From: Tetrahymena elliotti 4EA | Lineage: Eukaryota; Ciliophora; Oligohymenophorea; Hymenostomatida; Tetrahymenidae | Direction of reading: 5' to 3' | DNA length: 64,000 bases | Assembly: GCA_000231825.2 (NCBI GenBank) | Contig: JH720327.1 | Coordinates: forward strand, 627,206-691,205 | Part shown: positions 50,690 through 64,000 of the stretch, in pieces | Layout of the letters: every line of letters starts with the position of its first letter | How positions within the stretch are numbered: the first letter of the stretch is position 1 | Made by a program: the position numbers and the translations under genes | Notes under the pieces: model-generated | Seen by the model: the letters and a program-made list of their open reading frames with translations, nothing else | What the model was told of the DNA's origin: nothing | Database searches by the model: none

Positions 50690-53600
50690 ATGAAATAAAA
50701 TTTAAATCAGTTTGAAAATATAGATGATGTAAATAAAATATTATTATTTTATTGTCATGTCATTAAATATTTTATAATCAAAAGTTTGTTAACTCTAATC
50801 TATTTTCTCATCAAAGTCTGATAATTAACTTGAAGTAAATAGCAAATAAATAAATTAGTTGGTTAAATTTCTAATCTGTCTAATCGATTACTATTGACTA
50901 ATTAAAATTATTACAATAATTTTAATTTTTAAAGTGAGAGAGCATTATTTACACATACCTTCTATCATGAAATAGTTTCTTAAATCATATACATACTAAG
51001 CAATTTATTAATAATCTAGGAATTAGAAGAAGATTCTTGACTTTGAAATATTAAAGTTATGTTCTGGATTAACTAAATGCACTAACCTCTAAACATTAGA
51101 ATTAGATCTCTAGTAAAAATTGTTTTTTGTGAATATATTATATTTTTTGAGTAGAGTTTGTATAGGAAAATCTTTTTCTAAATTATAAGAATTAACAATT
51201 TTAAATTATTAAATTTGCTTAATTTTATTGCAAAAGGAATAAAACAACTATTTTAGCCTTCTTTTTGTATTATTTTGATAAATTTGTATTTCATATCAAA
51301 CAAAATAAATTTTATTTTTTATTTTTTCTCAAGAAATATTTATCTTTAGAGTTTTGCTTTGTAATAATTGGGATTTGATTTAGCTAAATGTCCTAATCTT
51401 CATACTTTGAAACTAAACCTAAAGTAATCAATTTATCATTCACATTTTAAAATTAATTTTCTAGTAATTTAATCTTTTTTTACTATCATTTTATTATTCT
51501 CTAAACTTAAAATATTAATTTCAAAATTATTTACTATTTATTAGTGAAAATCAAATTGATGATGATTAATTAAAAGAATTTGGTTAAGGATTAGCATAAT
51601 GTTCAACACTTTAGAATTTAGAACTTGGACTTTCGTAAAATTAGTTTTTTAAAATTATGATTTTATAAAAAAGAGATGAAAGAAATGTATCCTTAATAAT
51701 TTTAAATATTAATAACATTATTTGTTAAAAAATCTATGTTTTTTTTAAATAATATTTTCTTTTATTTTAAAAGAAATAACTATTTCAGTGCTAAGGCATT
51801 ATCAGAATTGGGATTAAGTTTAGCTAAATGTAGTAAACTTTAGATTCTCAATATTTTAAACTAGTAAATTTTTTTAATTTATGATTATTTAATATTAAAA
51901 AAGCTTTCTAAAAAATATAAATAAAGAAAGATTTAGCATGCATCATTAAAATTTACTTACTTATTTTTCAATATGTTAGTAATTATTTTCTTGTTTATGA
52001 AAAAATTAAATGTTTCTTATTTATTTTTACTGTTTTTCAAATTATATTTAGGGAAACAGAAGAGATAAATGATGAAAGTGATTTTTAATTATGCTCTATA
52101 TTAGATAAATGCACAAGCCTCTAAACCTTGAAGTTAAGTTTTGAGTAAAAATTGTTTTGTTAAATTTTAATTATTATTTTTTAATTCTTATGTTTTTATT
52201 ATTTATTTTTTAGAATTTCAAACTGTGAAAATTGATTTTCATTTTAAATTTGTTATTTTTTATGAAACAGAATTATTTATTTTAATAAAATTATTTAAAT
52301 AAGGGAAACCTCAATTAGATTAATCAATAACTCTGAATCAGATTCCGTATTAGCTAAATACTTGAATCTTTAGGAATTAGATCTTGATTTCAAGTAAAAA
52401 TATTTAGACATTAAGAATAAAATAAAGCATTTTTTAAAGCAAAAAGAATTTTAAACATCTCTCTTTTTTCAATAATGAAGCCAATTTTTTTATTAAGTTT
52501 TTTTATGAACTTTTAAAATCATTTCTCATTATAAAATTTTGACAAAACAAATACATTTTTAAATTCAAAGGTTCAACAATATTTTTTTATATTCATAAAG
52601 GTAAAGCAAAATTAACAAAAATGGCATCTAAGTACTAAACTCTATATTATCAAAGTGCTCAAATCTTTTAAGATTGAAACTTAACTTCTCGTAAATATTT
52701 TTATCATTCTATTTAGATATTTAATTTATACCTGAGTGATAAAATCATACCTAACTTTTTATTTATCTCAAAAATCTTTTAATTTAACACTTTTATTTGT
52801 TTATTTATTTATTTTTCAGCTTAAAAAGTTTAATTTTAATTAATTATTTTCATTGACAAAACTAATTATTTTTTTACATTTTGTAAGTTAAAATTCTCTT
52901 TGTGATGGTTCCATATAACTTTTAAGCTCTGGGCTAGCTTTCATGTCTAATCTCTAAGCTTTGAAACTTATTCTCTAGTAAAAATAAATTTGTTATATTA
53001 ATAAAGAAGTTAGTGGTTTAAAATTTTTTTTTATTTTTTCAAAATTACTGTTTTTAACTCCTAACCTATTTTTACTTTTTGAAAAAAGATAAATTTAAAT
53101 ATCTAATGAAGGTTTATCATAACTTTGCTCTGAATTAGCTAAATACTCTAATCTCTAAAATTTAGTGCTTGATCTCACGTACGAAATAGTTTGGAATTAC
53201 TAATTTTCATTTAAATAAACTATTTTATTCCCAATTTTTGAAAAGTTATTTTTTTGTTTTTTAATTATTTTCTGATACAAAAAAGATTTTTATAACTAGC
53301 TATCTATCTATCTAACTAACAACTCCTTTGTTTGATATATTTAAAGGTAAAATTAAACTTATGGGAATGAAGGTATGACAAAATTAACTTCTATGTTAGG
53401 TTTGTTATCTAATCTATAAAAGTTGAAACTTATTCTTGAGTAAAAATAATTTAAAATATATTTATGACTTTTTACATCCTTTCCTAACTTTTGTAAAGAT
53501 AATCTATGAAAAACGATTGAATTATTAATTTTTAAAATTAAATAAATGATTTTTTTTTTAGAAGCTTAAAATGCTTATTTCTAACTTACTGATTATTTTT

Positions 53601-56600
53601 TAATAATTTAAAAGATAAAATCTATTTAATGAAAATGGTTCATCATAATTATGCTAAGGATTAGCTAAATGCTACAATCTCTAAAAATTAGTACTTAGCC
53701 TTTAGTAAAACTATTTTTTTAGATATTATTACTCTATTTGCATTTATATATAAAGTGTTTAAGTACCTTTATAATATAAATTTTTTTCTTTTATTTAATT
53801 GATTGAAAATAAATTTTAAATAAATATAAAAATTTTTTTTATTTTTACAAAATCAAATAAAAATTGAAAAATAAAATAATATATTTTTTAATTGATTAAC
53901 TGTTGATATTAAATTATTTACTATTTATTTTCTAATATCTTAAAAGATGTAATTCAGTTATTGATAAAACTATCTCTAAATTAGGTCCTACATTAGCTTC
54001 ACTATCTAACCTCAAAACTTTAAAACTTAATTTATGGTAAAAATAATATAAAAGAGTTTTTTTACTCTTAATTTAAATATTTAAATAGTAACTCACTAAA
54101 AAATTGACTAATCAAGAATCATTTTTCTTTACAATTAATATTTATTTTGTTTTTTTTTTCAATATTTAAATTTGCTTTATTTTTTGTTATCATGTTTTAC
54201 TAAGATTAAATTTTTTAATATTTTTTTTACTTCATCTATATTTTTTAACTATTATTCAAAAGCCAGAATTCTATAGCTTTGAATAACTCTTCTTTATTAG
54301 ACTTTGGGCTAGATACATTATCTAATATTTAAACATTGTAACTTAACTTCTTGTAAAAATCGTTTTATAATTTAATTTTATCTAAAACAAAATCCAAAGA
54401 TTTAAAAAAAATTTTTTTAATTATTGAAATTAATTTATTATTTTCTAATTTAAATAGGTCGAATGATATTGGTTTAGAGGGTGCTTCTTATTTAGGCTCA
54501 AGATTAGCTAAATTTACTTATCTTGAATCTTTTAAACTCCTCCTATGGTGAAATATTTAATAGATTCTATCTAAATTATTTATTAATTTCTAATTATTAT
54601 TTTCTAATGTTTATTTTATTTGGAAGTAATTTTTAATAGCTTCTAAGTTAAAAATTCCATTTATTAATTTTTGAAAGGGGAAACACAATTGGGAATGAAG
54701 GTTTATTATAAATAAGCTTTGCAATGGCAAAATGCTCTAATCTAAAATTACTGGAACTCAACCTAACGTAAAGATAGCTTTATTAAACTGTTTAATTTCT
54801 TATATTTTAGAGTTTATTTTTNNNNNNNNNNNNNNNNNNNNNNNNNNNNNNNNNNNNNNNNNNNNNNNNNNNNNNNNNNNNNNNNNNNNNNNNNNNNNNN
54901 NNNNNNNNNNNNNNNNNNNNNGCAAAATGCTCTAATCTAAAATTACTGGAACTCAACCTAACGTAAAGATAGCTTTATTAAACTGTTTAATTTCTTATAT
55001 TTTAGAGTTTATTTTTTAGGTATAATATTTCATAACTTACAATTACTTTTCTAATATTTTAAAAGGGAGAATGATATTACTGATGAAGGTATATCAGAAT
55101 TAGGCTCTAGATTAATTTTTTTTCCTAATCTTTTAGATTTTAGAATTAATCTATGGTAATATATTGAATATAATAAAAATAGTCATATTTATTAACAAAT
55201 ATTTTTCAATTTTTTAATTATAATTTAGCTTATGAAATTAATTAATTGTGTCTAAATATTTCTAATCTTTTTAAAATTTTTTATTAAAATCAAACTTTCA
55301 AATTCTTAACTCAATTCTTAATTTTAATTTATTTCAAGGCGCAATTAAATAGGTTTTAAAGGCCTAAAACAATTATTCTCTGGATTAGCTAATTGTCCAA
55401 ATCTCTAAATTTTAGAACTCAATCTCAAGTATAGATTTTAGAATTAATTATTAAAAGTAAATTAGGGGGTTAAAAAAGTTAAAAAATGTTAATCAAATAT
55501 ATTTTTTGAATAAAATTTAAACAATTTGAAATTAAAAAAATATTTTAATTACAATCTACTTTCTCCTCTAGTTCTGTCGTAGTTAAATTTATAAAATTTA
55601 ATATCAAAAACTAAATTTTAATATTAAATAATTAAATAAATTCTTTTAATTAAATTTATTTTCACTTTCTAATAGTTATTTCAAGATTGTTTTATAAATC
55701 ATACATATTATTTCTAATATTGTAAAAGGGATAATTAAATTGGATATGATAATTCATTGTAATTAAGTTCTCTAGTAGCTAAATGTTCTAACGTCTAAAA
55801 ATTGTAACTCAACCTTGAGTAAAAATAGTTTCATAATTTAAATAATTTTCGACATTTATATCTATTTAATAAAAAAATAAAAATTAAAACACATACAATT
55901 AAATAGTTTTTTACTTTTTTTATTTTTCATTTCTTTATGATGTTCCATATATATCATTAACTCATTGAGCTTTTAAAATTATTTTATTTGAAAAATTTAA
56001 TTTATTAATATTATAAAAGCTAAAGCTAAATTGATGATAATTTTGTTTCAGAATTAGGCTATGGGTTAGCTTAATTGTCTAATCTCTAAGAATTAAAGCT
56101 TTTCCTCTAGTATAAAAAATATCAAAGATTTATGATTATTTATTCTTACTACTTGTTAAAAAAATGATTCATCATTCAGAAAAATATTTTATTTTGATAG
56201 CTAATTAACAAGAAAAATTTTTTTTCTTAATATTTTAAAAGTGATAGTAAATTTATTGTTTACTATTCAATTTTATTCTAAAAGAAGAAATAATATTGGT
56301 GATAAAGGTGCTGCATAATTAGGCTCTTCATTAGCTAAATGCTCTAATCTCTAAATTTTATGGCTCAGACTCTCGTATAAATATTTTGATAAATTTGATG
56401 GTTTATTTCTTTAACTAATTAATAAAAACAAATTATAATCAACAAATTATTCTCTAACTTTTATTTTGATAAATTAATATTATAAAATAATTTCTAGCTT
56501 ATACTTTTTTTAATTTAAAAAGTAAAAAATCTACTAGCATTTTTGGGAGATAAGAATTAGGATTAGGATTAGCAAAATGCTCTAATCTCTAAAAATTGAA

Positions 56601-56612
56601 TTTCAGTCTCTT
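50690..56612 (+). CDS. Large leucine-rich-repeat (RNI-type) protein
   Basis: At least 20 LRR exons, nearly all exactly 90 nt and phase 2 on both sides: 51545-51634, 51774-51863, 52304-52393, 52601-52690, 52888-52977, 53089-53178, 54678-54767 and further units near 53347-53439, 53610-53700, 53948-54037, 54260-54350, 54460-54549, 55067-55156, 55341-55430, 55731-55820, 56022-56111, 56286-56375 and 56523-56612. Two exons (51020-51112, 52052-52144) are 93 nt. The repeat is NxIxxxGxxxLxxxLAKCSNLQxLxLxL, typical of RNI-like solenoids that bind other proteins. A possible start exon is ATG at 50690 (MKQNLNQFENIDD). The last exon and stop were not found. A 100-N gap lies inside. Ligand and role are unknown. 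Confidence 0.75.
54727..55016. repeat. 95-bp identical sequence on both sides of the N gap
   Basis: Bases 54727-54821 and 54922-55016 are identical, including the end of an LRR exon and the start of its intron. The copies directly abut a run of exactly 100 N. Confidence 0.95.
54822..54921. other. Assembly gap of 100 N
   Basis: A run of exactly 100 N, the conventional placeholder for a gap of unknown size, lies in the second LRR gene. Confidence 0.99.
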
Positions 56613-57738
56613 GTAAATTTATTTTTTTTAAATTTATATGAAAAGGTAGGTAGGAAATGTGATAAGATTAAAATTTAAAAAATATTTAATGAAAACTACA
56701 ATTTAAAAAAACTTATGATAATTGATTTAAAAATATTAAAAATACCCCTACTAATCTGATCAAAAGATATTGTTATTTTGATCAAATACATGATAAATAA
56801 ATAAATTAATCAAAACTTTTTTAACTTAAATCTAAGAAATAATTAAATAAATAAAACCGCATAGAAAAATAAAAGTTATTTCTTTTTAAATATTTAATTT
56901 TCTGAAGGATGTAACTAAAAAAGATATTAATTTATTTAATTGACAGAAAATTAAATAGAAAATAATCCTTATTAATCAATCAGTAAATTTAAATTTTTAT
57001 CATCTTATTTTTATTTTTGTCTTTTCAAAACCTCATATTCAGAATGAAATAAAAGTATTTTTATATTTATTTGGTTATCTTTGAATAAAATTTAAAAAAA
57101 ATAGAATAGTTTTATCTTTTAAATCAATTAAAAGAAAACATACTACATAAAAAATATGTTTATACATTATTTATTTAATAATGATAATTAATTTTATCTC
57201 TAAATTTATAGTAATCATTTTTATTCTTCAATAAGATGAAATAGTTTTTTTGACAAGTTTCTTCATCTTAAGGACTTAAATTCTGAGCTATGATATTTCT
57301 TTTTCATCAACATAATTGCCTCTATTTATGAAAAAGAATTTTTGAATTTTCTTCAATAAAAGAAAATAAAAGTTAAAGAATAATTTTTCAGCAGAACTTA
57401 TGCCAACAAGAAAGTAAATTAAACTAATTTTACCCTAAAGAGATAGCTAATGTAGAGATATTAGTATACTTCTATAGATCATAACTTAAGTTTGATATTC
57501 CTTCTAAATCTAAATCATTTCCACTTTTGAGGTTAAACAAATATTGGAAAAGAAGAAATCAATAAACAAAAAAATTTGAAAAATAAACTCTCAAAAAAAT
57601 TTAGAATGAAAAAGATTTTAGTAGTATTTTTAAATATTATTAATTATTTTAAATTTTAGATTAATAATTTATTATTTAGCTTACTATTCGAGTTATTTTC
57701 ATTAGATAGAAAATAAAATAAAATTTAGAAATATTTAC
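56613..57738. other. Spacer between two converging LRR genes
   Basis: This must contain the unresolved 3' exons and stop codons of both LRR genes. Sequence around 57440-57540 has weak coding character on the minus strand, but no exon could be fixed. Confidence 0.4.
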
Positions 57739-60700
57739 GAAAGGTAGAGTTCTAAAGTAGAAAGATCACTGCAATTAGCTAATGCAATTCCTAAAGCAGA
57801 TAAACCTTTATTCCCAATAAAATTACCCCTAATAGCATTTTAAAAAAATTAAGATTGAAATAAAAAATATAGGAGAAACGTTAATAAATTATCTTAAGGC
57901 ATATGGGCCTTTTTAAAGTAAAAATTTATTATTGCTATATAAATAGTTAATTAATAAATACTTCTACAACTAAATATATTTTTTTACTTGAGATTAATTC
58001 TTAAAGTTTATAATTTTGCACACTGAGCTAAAGCTGAGCCTAGTTTCAAAGCTCCTTCTTCTAAAATTCTATTTTATCTTAAATATTTGTGATAAATAAA
58101 GAAGGATTTAAAGTAAAAGAAAAAAAATTAATTTTTAATAGTTAAAAAATTATGATAAAATGTAAATTAGAAAATGAACAAACAATAAAACTATTCACTG
58201 ATTGATTTATCCAAAAATCTTAAATAAAAAAGAAAAATGATCCAGAAATTAAAAACTTACTTTTGTAATAGTATTACAATTTTATGTTTAAAAGTTTTTG
58301 AACCAATAAAAATTAATAATCTATAAATAAATACCTTAAATCTATTTGAAGGTTTGTGTGGAGAGTCAAATCGGAGTTCAAACACTGATCAGTTATAAAG
58401 ACACTGTTAAATGTAAAAACTAATTATTTTGAATTACATTTTCTAGGTTATTAAGAGATGTTTTATTCTACAGGTTCATTTTTATTTTTGTGATTTTTTT
58501 TTATTTCATTACAAAATCTAATTTTTTTTTTAAAAAATGTTATATTAATAACAAAATACAAAATTTTACTTGAATATGAACAAAATGCAATAAATAAAAG
58601 CATTATTCTCAAACATCTAAAATTATAATCTAATTTTTTCCCTCATTTAATTCAAATCTTAAAAATCTCTTTTCTTAAATAAATTTCTTCTCATATAAAA
58701 AGAAATTTTAAAGGTTTCTAACCTAAATTATTAAAAAAATTATTAGTTCACAAAATATTTCATTTTTGATGAAGGATTTAAAAACTTTATTTACATTTTT
58801 TAAAGTTGAATTTAATCCTTTTTTTCTTTTGTTTTTATTTAAAAAAAATATTCAAAATTTAACTTTTGAGAAAACCTGATTTGAAAATCTTATTTACTTT
58901 TCAGTAATTTACATTTAAAATCTTTGTCAAATAATATTAAATTAAAATTACACTCATTATCTTCAGAAATTCTTTAACTCATATGGTTTTAAACAAAAAA
59001 TAATTTAGTTTTACATTTAATATTTTCATTTACAATAAGATACCCATGTGATAAAATACACTTCTGCTGAAAAATGGAGTAATAAGTGTGATTTAAAGTT
59101 GTGGAAGATCCTTTAATATAGAGAAGGAATAGTTTTAAATAATAGATTAATTGGAAAAAGATAATTCAATTGATGATATGCGAACTTACTGTTAATAGAT
59201 TTAAAATTAAATTTTAATAAACAAATCATAGATATTTTTTATGATAAATGCAAAATAAATTTTATTTTTATTTTAAAAATGTTTAAAAAATTTTTTACAT
59301 TTTTCTTTCGAAAATTACTTTTTATTTAATATAAAATTGAATGAGTTATTTTAATAAGAATCAATTCACTAAGGCGTTTACTAATTTAAAATCTCTTAAT
59401 CAAAGATTTTATAGCAGGTTGAAAAAGACAACAAGTTAAGAAAGTAAAAATTGTTAATATTGATTAATCTAAATCTTTTTATTATTTACTGAAAATTTGG
59501 CCTTCGTAAATATTTTCAAAATTGGGATAAGATCTGCCTGGTTTTGAATTATGAATCCAAATAAAAAAAATATTTACTTATTTTAGATTTTATTAAGATA
59601 ATAAGCTAAAAATGTGTTTAAATATTGACAAATAAAATGTAAACATAAATAAAATAATATTAATATTTATTATTCAATAATAAGAAACCTATTTCAAAAC
59701 AACTAGCCTTTTATTCTTTTTAACTATTGACTACAATTTGATATCTTCTGATTTGCTTGATGCACTATTTAAAAATATAATAAAAATTAAAATTAATTAT
59801 TTGATATCTTACAATGAGTCTATTTCAAGCCAGTAGATTTTGTTGAAATTTCTCATAACTTTAGAAATAAAAGTAAGATCTTCAGTTCCATTATCTTAGC
59901 TAATTAAATAAATATTATTTAGCAAATAATTAAAAAGCTTTTTTACAAAAGAATTAAATCTAAATGATATATTCTTGAGAAAGATGATAGCTTTTCTAAT
60001 GCCAAACCAATTTTATCATAACTTAATTTATTATGCCTATTTCAACCATTATAATAAAATAGCTAAAGAGATTTAATAATAATTGATATTACATGATAAA
60101 AAACTATAAGTGTCTTAATGATTAAATTTTGATAATGTTATCAACCAATTTAAATAAACCTTCATCTTTAATATTGTTTTCCCATAAGATTTTTAATGTT
60201 TAAATTTTTATTTTAATTAATCATTACAATTAAGATACATTAAATCAATTTAAAGCTTTCTTAGATTTTAAAAATTTTCTATATAGCTTGCTAGTGTCAC
60301 TGTTCCTTAAACTCCAATATAGTTTTATCTGAGATAAATATTTTAAAAATACAATAATGCTTGATCAAAAAAATTACTCAATGTCTATAATCAGACTCTT
60401 CAAAGAATTTATTTGTGAAATTTAACTATAGACATAGAAAACTTTTCCCTACTCTTCATCTTAATTATTAGTCCTTTCAGATATTCATTATTATTGAAAA
60501 ATATAATTTATTTTAGAATATTTTACCAAATGTGTGTTTCTAATTTAATTAATTTTTTGAAATTTCTAAAACTATTTCCAATTTTCATGAATGCATTTTA
60601 ACCTAATTTAAGATGACTTTTAATAATAATTTTATCAGACAAAAATAAATTCTATGTTGCCAAAAAAATGTATAGGAAATACTACTGTATATTCTTATAT

Positions 60701-63700
60701 CTCAACACAACTCTACCCCCACCCTCCTTACTTTAAAATCTAATAATTTTTTTAAAAGTTTGAAATTATAAAAATACAAACAAGTCAAAATTTTATTTAT
60801 GTTAGTTATGCAATATAAATCAGTCAAAAATTTAGTGATTTTAAACAATTAAATATTTGAATAAAGCTTAACTATTCATTTATTTATTTTTAATTTTTTT
60901 TAATAAAAAAGTAGTGATTAAAACACAGCAATTTATTTTTTAATTTGAAGCGTTTAATTGGGAATCCGTGAATAATTTCAGAGTAAATATTTTTAGCTTT
61001 AAAGATATTTTATTTGAATTAAATTTGTGGTGATAATAAAATTAAAATACAAATAAGCAAATAAATAAAGATAAAACAATATTTATAGTTTATTCAATAT
61101 CAAATTTGTTCTCCTTTCTTATTTATCACATTGTTGACTATGGATTATGCTAATTTTAGACAAAATTCATTTGATATTCCATTCCAAAGTCTTCTTACTC
61201 TTAAACCTCATATATTTTCTATGGGGTTTAAAAACATATTCATTTCTAGTAAATCTTTTCTAAATATTTATCATCTAAGATGAATCATATCCAAATAAAA
61301 TACTAATAATTACATTCATAATGATTTGTAACATAGTTATATAATATAGGTATATCAAAGCCTAATTAAACTAAATTTGAAATTAATAAAATAATGATGA
61401 AAAATTTCATTCAAACTACTTTATTTCTTAAACTGAGTTAAATTAGGAAAAAAATAAAGATCTTTCATACCTAACAATAAAAAAAGCTATCTGTTTGCTC
61501 AGATTACTAAATTATTAAATAAATCTCCATATTTTGTAAATTATTTATGAATTTCCCACATTAGAATCATAAGTGAATAATGAAGAGGGGGATAAGAATG
61601 TTAGAATATTTGTATTTAAAGTAGTAATTATTTATAAATAAGCAAAGGTTCTTACCTTAAGGTTAAAGAGTATTTAGTTAAGCTTTCAAATTATGTTGTT
61701 TTTTCTATAAACTCTACCATTTAATTATTATCAAATTCTTCATGTCTTTTAAATTTATTAATTAAGTTCACTTAGAAAATTATTTAACTGTTTACACTTC
61801 TAACTTTAAAGATTGCAGATGAATACAATTTTTAAGATTTTCTGCAATGTTTAAAAGCTAATTTTTATAATAATTTGGAGAAAATAACCTTTAAACAATT
61901 AATTTAAATAAAAAAGAAATATAATAATTGATTCTTGTCTTAAAAATAATAATTCTACTCTAGGGTTAGGCTAAATTTAATTAAATTAATGCATTATGAT
62001 AAATTCCTTATCGAATAATAACCTCTTTTTTTTTATGATTAAACAAATTCTATTTTAATTTTTAATTATAAATTTACATATTTTTTTCTTTGATTATTCT
62101 TACAAATTAAAAATCTAATTCATCATTATTAATCTAGAATTAAAAATCTAAACATTATTTTTTTTATAATAAATAAAATTACATCCTGAAATATATATTT
62201 TTTATAAGTCTTTTAATCTATTGAATATGTTTTAATTATATTAAAAATTTTTAATTTTTACTAAAATTAATCTTTACAGCTTTCAAAATCATACACTTAA
62301 ATAATCAGATTTTAGTAGAACTATTCTTAAGAGATAAATTAAGGCATTTTATTATTATCACATGCTAAAATAAAATATTGAAAAAATATGATAAATAAAG
62401 AGATAATAATAATATTTTAATCATTAATGAGTACTTTTCTTTTCTTTTTTGAAGACCACAACGTTTTTATCTTAAAGTATTTAATTAAATACAATAAAGC
62501 TTATTAAATTTTTCTTTATTTTTAATAACTAAATCTTTTCTAAATCTTAATAGCAATTTGATAATTTATCTATTATTTTATTAATTAAATTGTTATTTAG
62601 CCATTATTTTTTTTTGATTTAAAGATTTCAGTTTTAATTTTATTTCATCCTCCATTTTATTTCTTTCTTTCCTAATTTTTTCTTTTTTTTTGAATAAATA
62701 ATATCTAATTTCCTATTATTGTAAATTTAAATTTTTATAAACTTTATTATTATGAAACAATCATAAAAATAAAAATCTTACGGGAAAATTCTTCATAAAA
62801 TATTTAAGAATTAAAATGATAGATTTATCAATAAGTTACAGTAGTAAAACTGTTAATAAAAATTCACAAATAAATTATTTCTAATAATTTCTTTAATCAT
62901 AAAGTCATAAAATATGTTTAATCTTCACTAGTAACTTTATTCGAATAATACCAATCTTTTATTCTTTTTAATAGCTTGAGCCAACTTATTACAACTAAAT
63001 TAAAAACTATCAAATTTTTAAAGATTTAAGAAGAAAATAAATATAATTAATTACATTAAGTCTACTTCAATCAGGTAAATATTTTAAAGATTTCTAACTT
63101 TTTTATATAGAAGGCTATGATCCCATTCGACTCCTCTTTTTTATCTTTATCAAAAGATAATATATTCATCAATATTTATAAAAATAATCTTACTCTATAA
63201 GTAGATAAAGATTATTAATGCTTTAATTGCATGAAATAGCTTCAATAGCTAGAGCAATATCATTGTATTCGATTTTATTATCCCTATTATTTTAAATTAT
63301 AATTAAATTTTTTACACAAAAATAAATTATTTTACCAAAGTAAAAACTTTAAATCTCTTAAAGTATAGATTTAACTTATAGATTGGGCTAATTTAATCAC
63401 TCCATTTTAATTTATTTCATTATTCCTAAATTTTAATAAGTACTTTTAAGATTTCAATTGAAAAAAACAAAGTACCATAAATCTATTTTAAGACTGATCA
63501 AATTTTTGAAATTCTACAAGCAATTTGCTAACTAAATTACTCCTTCATTTTCAAGTTAATTTACCCTAAAAAATCAAAGTAAATTCAGATAAATAAAATC
63601 AGAATAAATACTGCAAATCAATAACTAGATATTTTAAAGTTTAAACATTAGATATTGAGCTAAAAATGTTTTTAACATTTAAGTGATCTAAATTTTAGTT

Positions 63701-64000
63701 CCTTTATTATAAATGAGTCTTAAGAGTTTTTATTTAGTTAATAATTTACCAAAAGTGTGTTTCCAATATTTTTAATTTTTTGAACTTTGATAAACTTAGC
63801 CCTATTTTTTTAAAGGAACTCTCATTTAACTTCAAATTTCTTTATTTTAATTATTAAATTTATTAAAAAACACTAATTAATTTTGTTTTGATTTGTATTA
63901 AAATTTATGTAAATTCTTTATCAAAAGTATTAAATATAATTGATATTTGTAAAAATATTTACTCCTTATTTAATTTATCTAATTCACAAAAAATAAATTA
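57739..64000 (-). CDS. Large leucine-rich-repeat (RNI-type) protein, 5' end outside window
   Basis: Minus-strand exons of exactly 90 nt, phase 2 on both sides, at 57739-57828 (repeat FIGNKGLSALGIALANCSD), 57988-58077 (EEGALKLGSALAQCAKLQ), 63194-63283 (NDIALAIEAISCNQSI), 63336-63425 (NGVIKLAQSISQIYTL) and 63476-63565 (NEGVIQLANCLQNFKNL). Further weaker repeats lie near 58335-58420, 60110-60190 (NNIKDEGLFKLVDNI) and 62935-63000. The middle (about 58500-62900) is mostly long AT-rich introns with degenerate or unrecognised exons, so more than one gene is possible. Consensus and exon design match the two plus-strand LRR genes, though the repeats are more diverged. Neither the start nor the stop codon is seen. 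Confidence 0.65.

Noticed and set aside
54922..54962. A second LRR exon fragment after the N gap
   Set aside because: It is an exact copy of the end of the exon before the gap and most likely an assembly overlap, so it was not counted as an extra repeat.
1..64000. CRISPR arrays, insertion sequences, transposon ORFs or telomeric G4T2 repeats
   Set aside because: None were seen. There are no regularly spaced repeats, transposase-like frames or GGGGTT arrays, so the window is internal to a chromosome.

Overview
The window is nuclear DNA of a ciliate, most likely the macronuclear genome of Tetrahymena or a close relative. The DNA is extremely AT-rich. Conserved genes run straight through in-frame TAA and TAG codons where glutamine is expected, and stop only at TGA. 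Genes are cut by many short AT-rich introns that begin GTAA or GTAT and end in TAG or AAG. Read with the standard code almost every gene looks broken. All coding calls below use TAA/TAG = Gln, and exon joins were checked by hand for reading phase.

Layout. 1-7,569 (+): 3' part of a large leucine-rich-repeat (LRR) gene. 8,596-10,102 (-): a SAM-domain plus LRR protein. 10,927-14,165 (-): a long Gln-rich protein. 14,471-14,553 (+): tRNA-Leu(UAA). 15,402-16,220 (+): a four-helix membrane protein. 18,053-19,807 (+): a short-chain dehydrogenase of the 3-ketoacyl-CoA reductase/17-beta-HSD type. 22,550-24,172 (-): ornithine decarboxylase. 26,639-26,997 (-): a tentative small gene. 28,976-31,304 (-): an acidic Gln/Lys/Glu-rich protein. 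32,336-33,088 (-): a CFAP97-like gene, 5' end unresolved. 36,014-38,137 (+): a membrane-anchored pepsin-like protein with altered active-site motifs. 39,003-40,515 (+): a membrane-anchored SAM methyltransferase. 42,186-43,250 (+): TVP23. 44,550-45,118 (-): SPT4. 45,769-47,777 (-): THOC3. 48,267-50,222 (+): NOC4. 50,690-56,612 (+) and 57,739-64,000 (-): two further large LRR genes arranged tail to tail.

Functionally the centre-right part (44.5-50.2 kb) holds three nuclear RNA-biogenesis genes: transcription elongation (SPT4), mRNA export (THOC3) and 40S ribosome assembly (NOC4). Most other identified genes are metabolic or membrane proteins with no obvious shared pathway. The two ends of the window are dominated by LRR genes with a regular design: one repeat of about 30 residues per 90-nt exon, each exon flanked by phase-2 introns, so exons can be added or lost without breaking the frame. 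A 100-N assembly gap in the second LRR gene is flanked by the same 95-bp sequence on both sides, which suggests an unmerged contig overlap.
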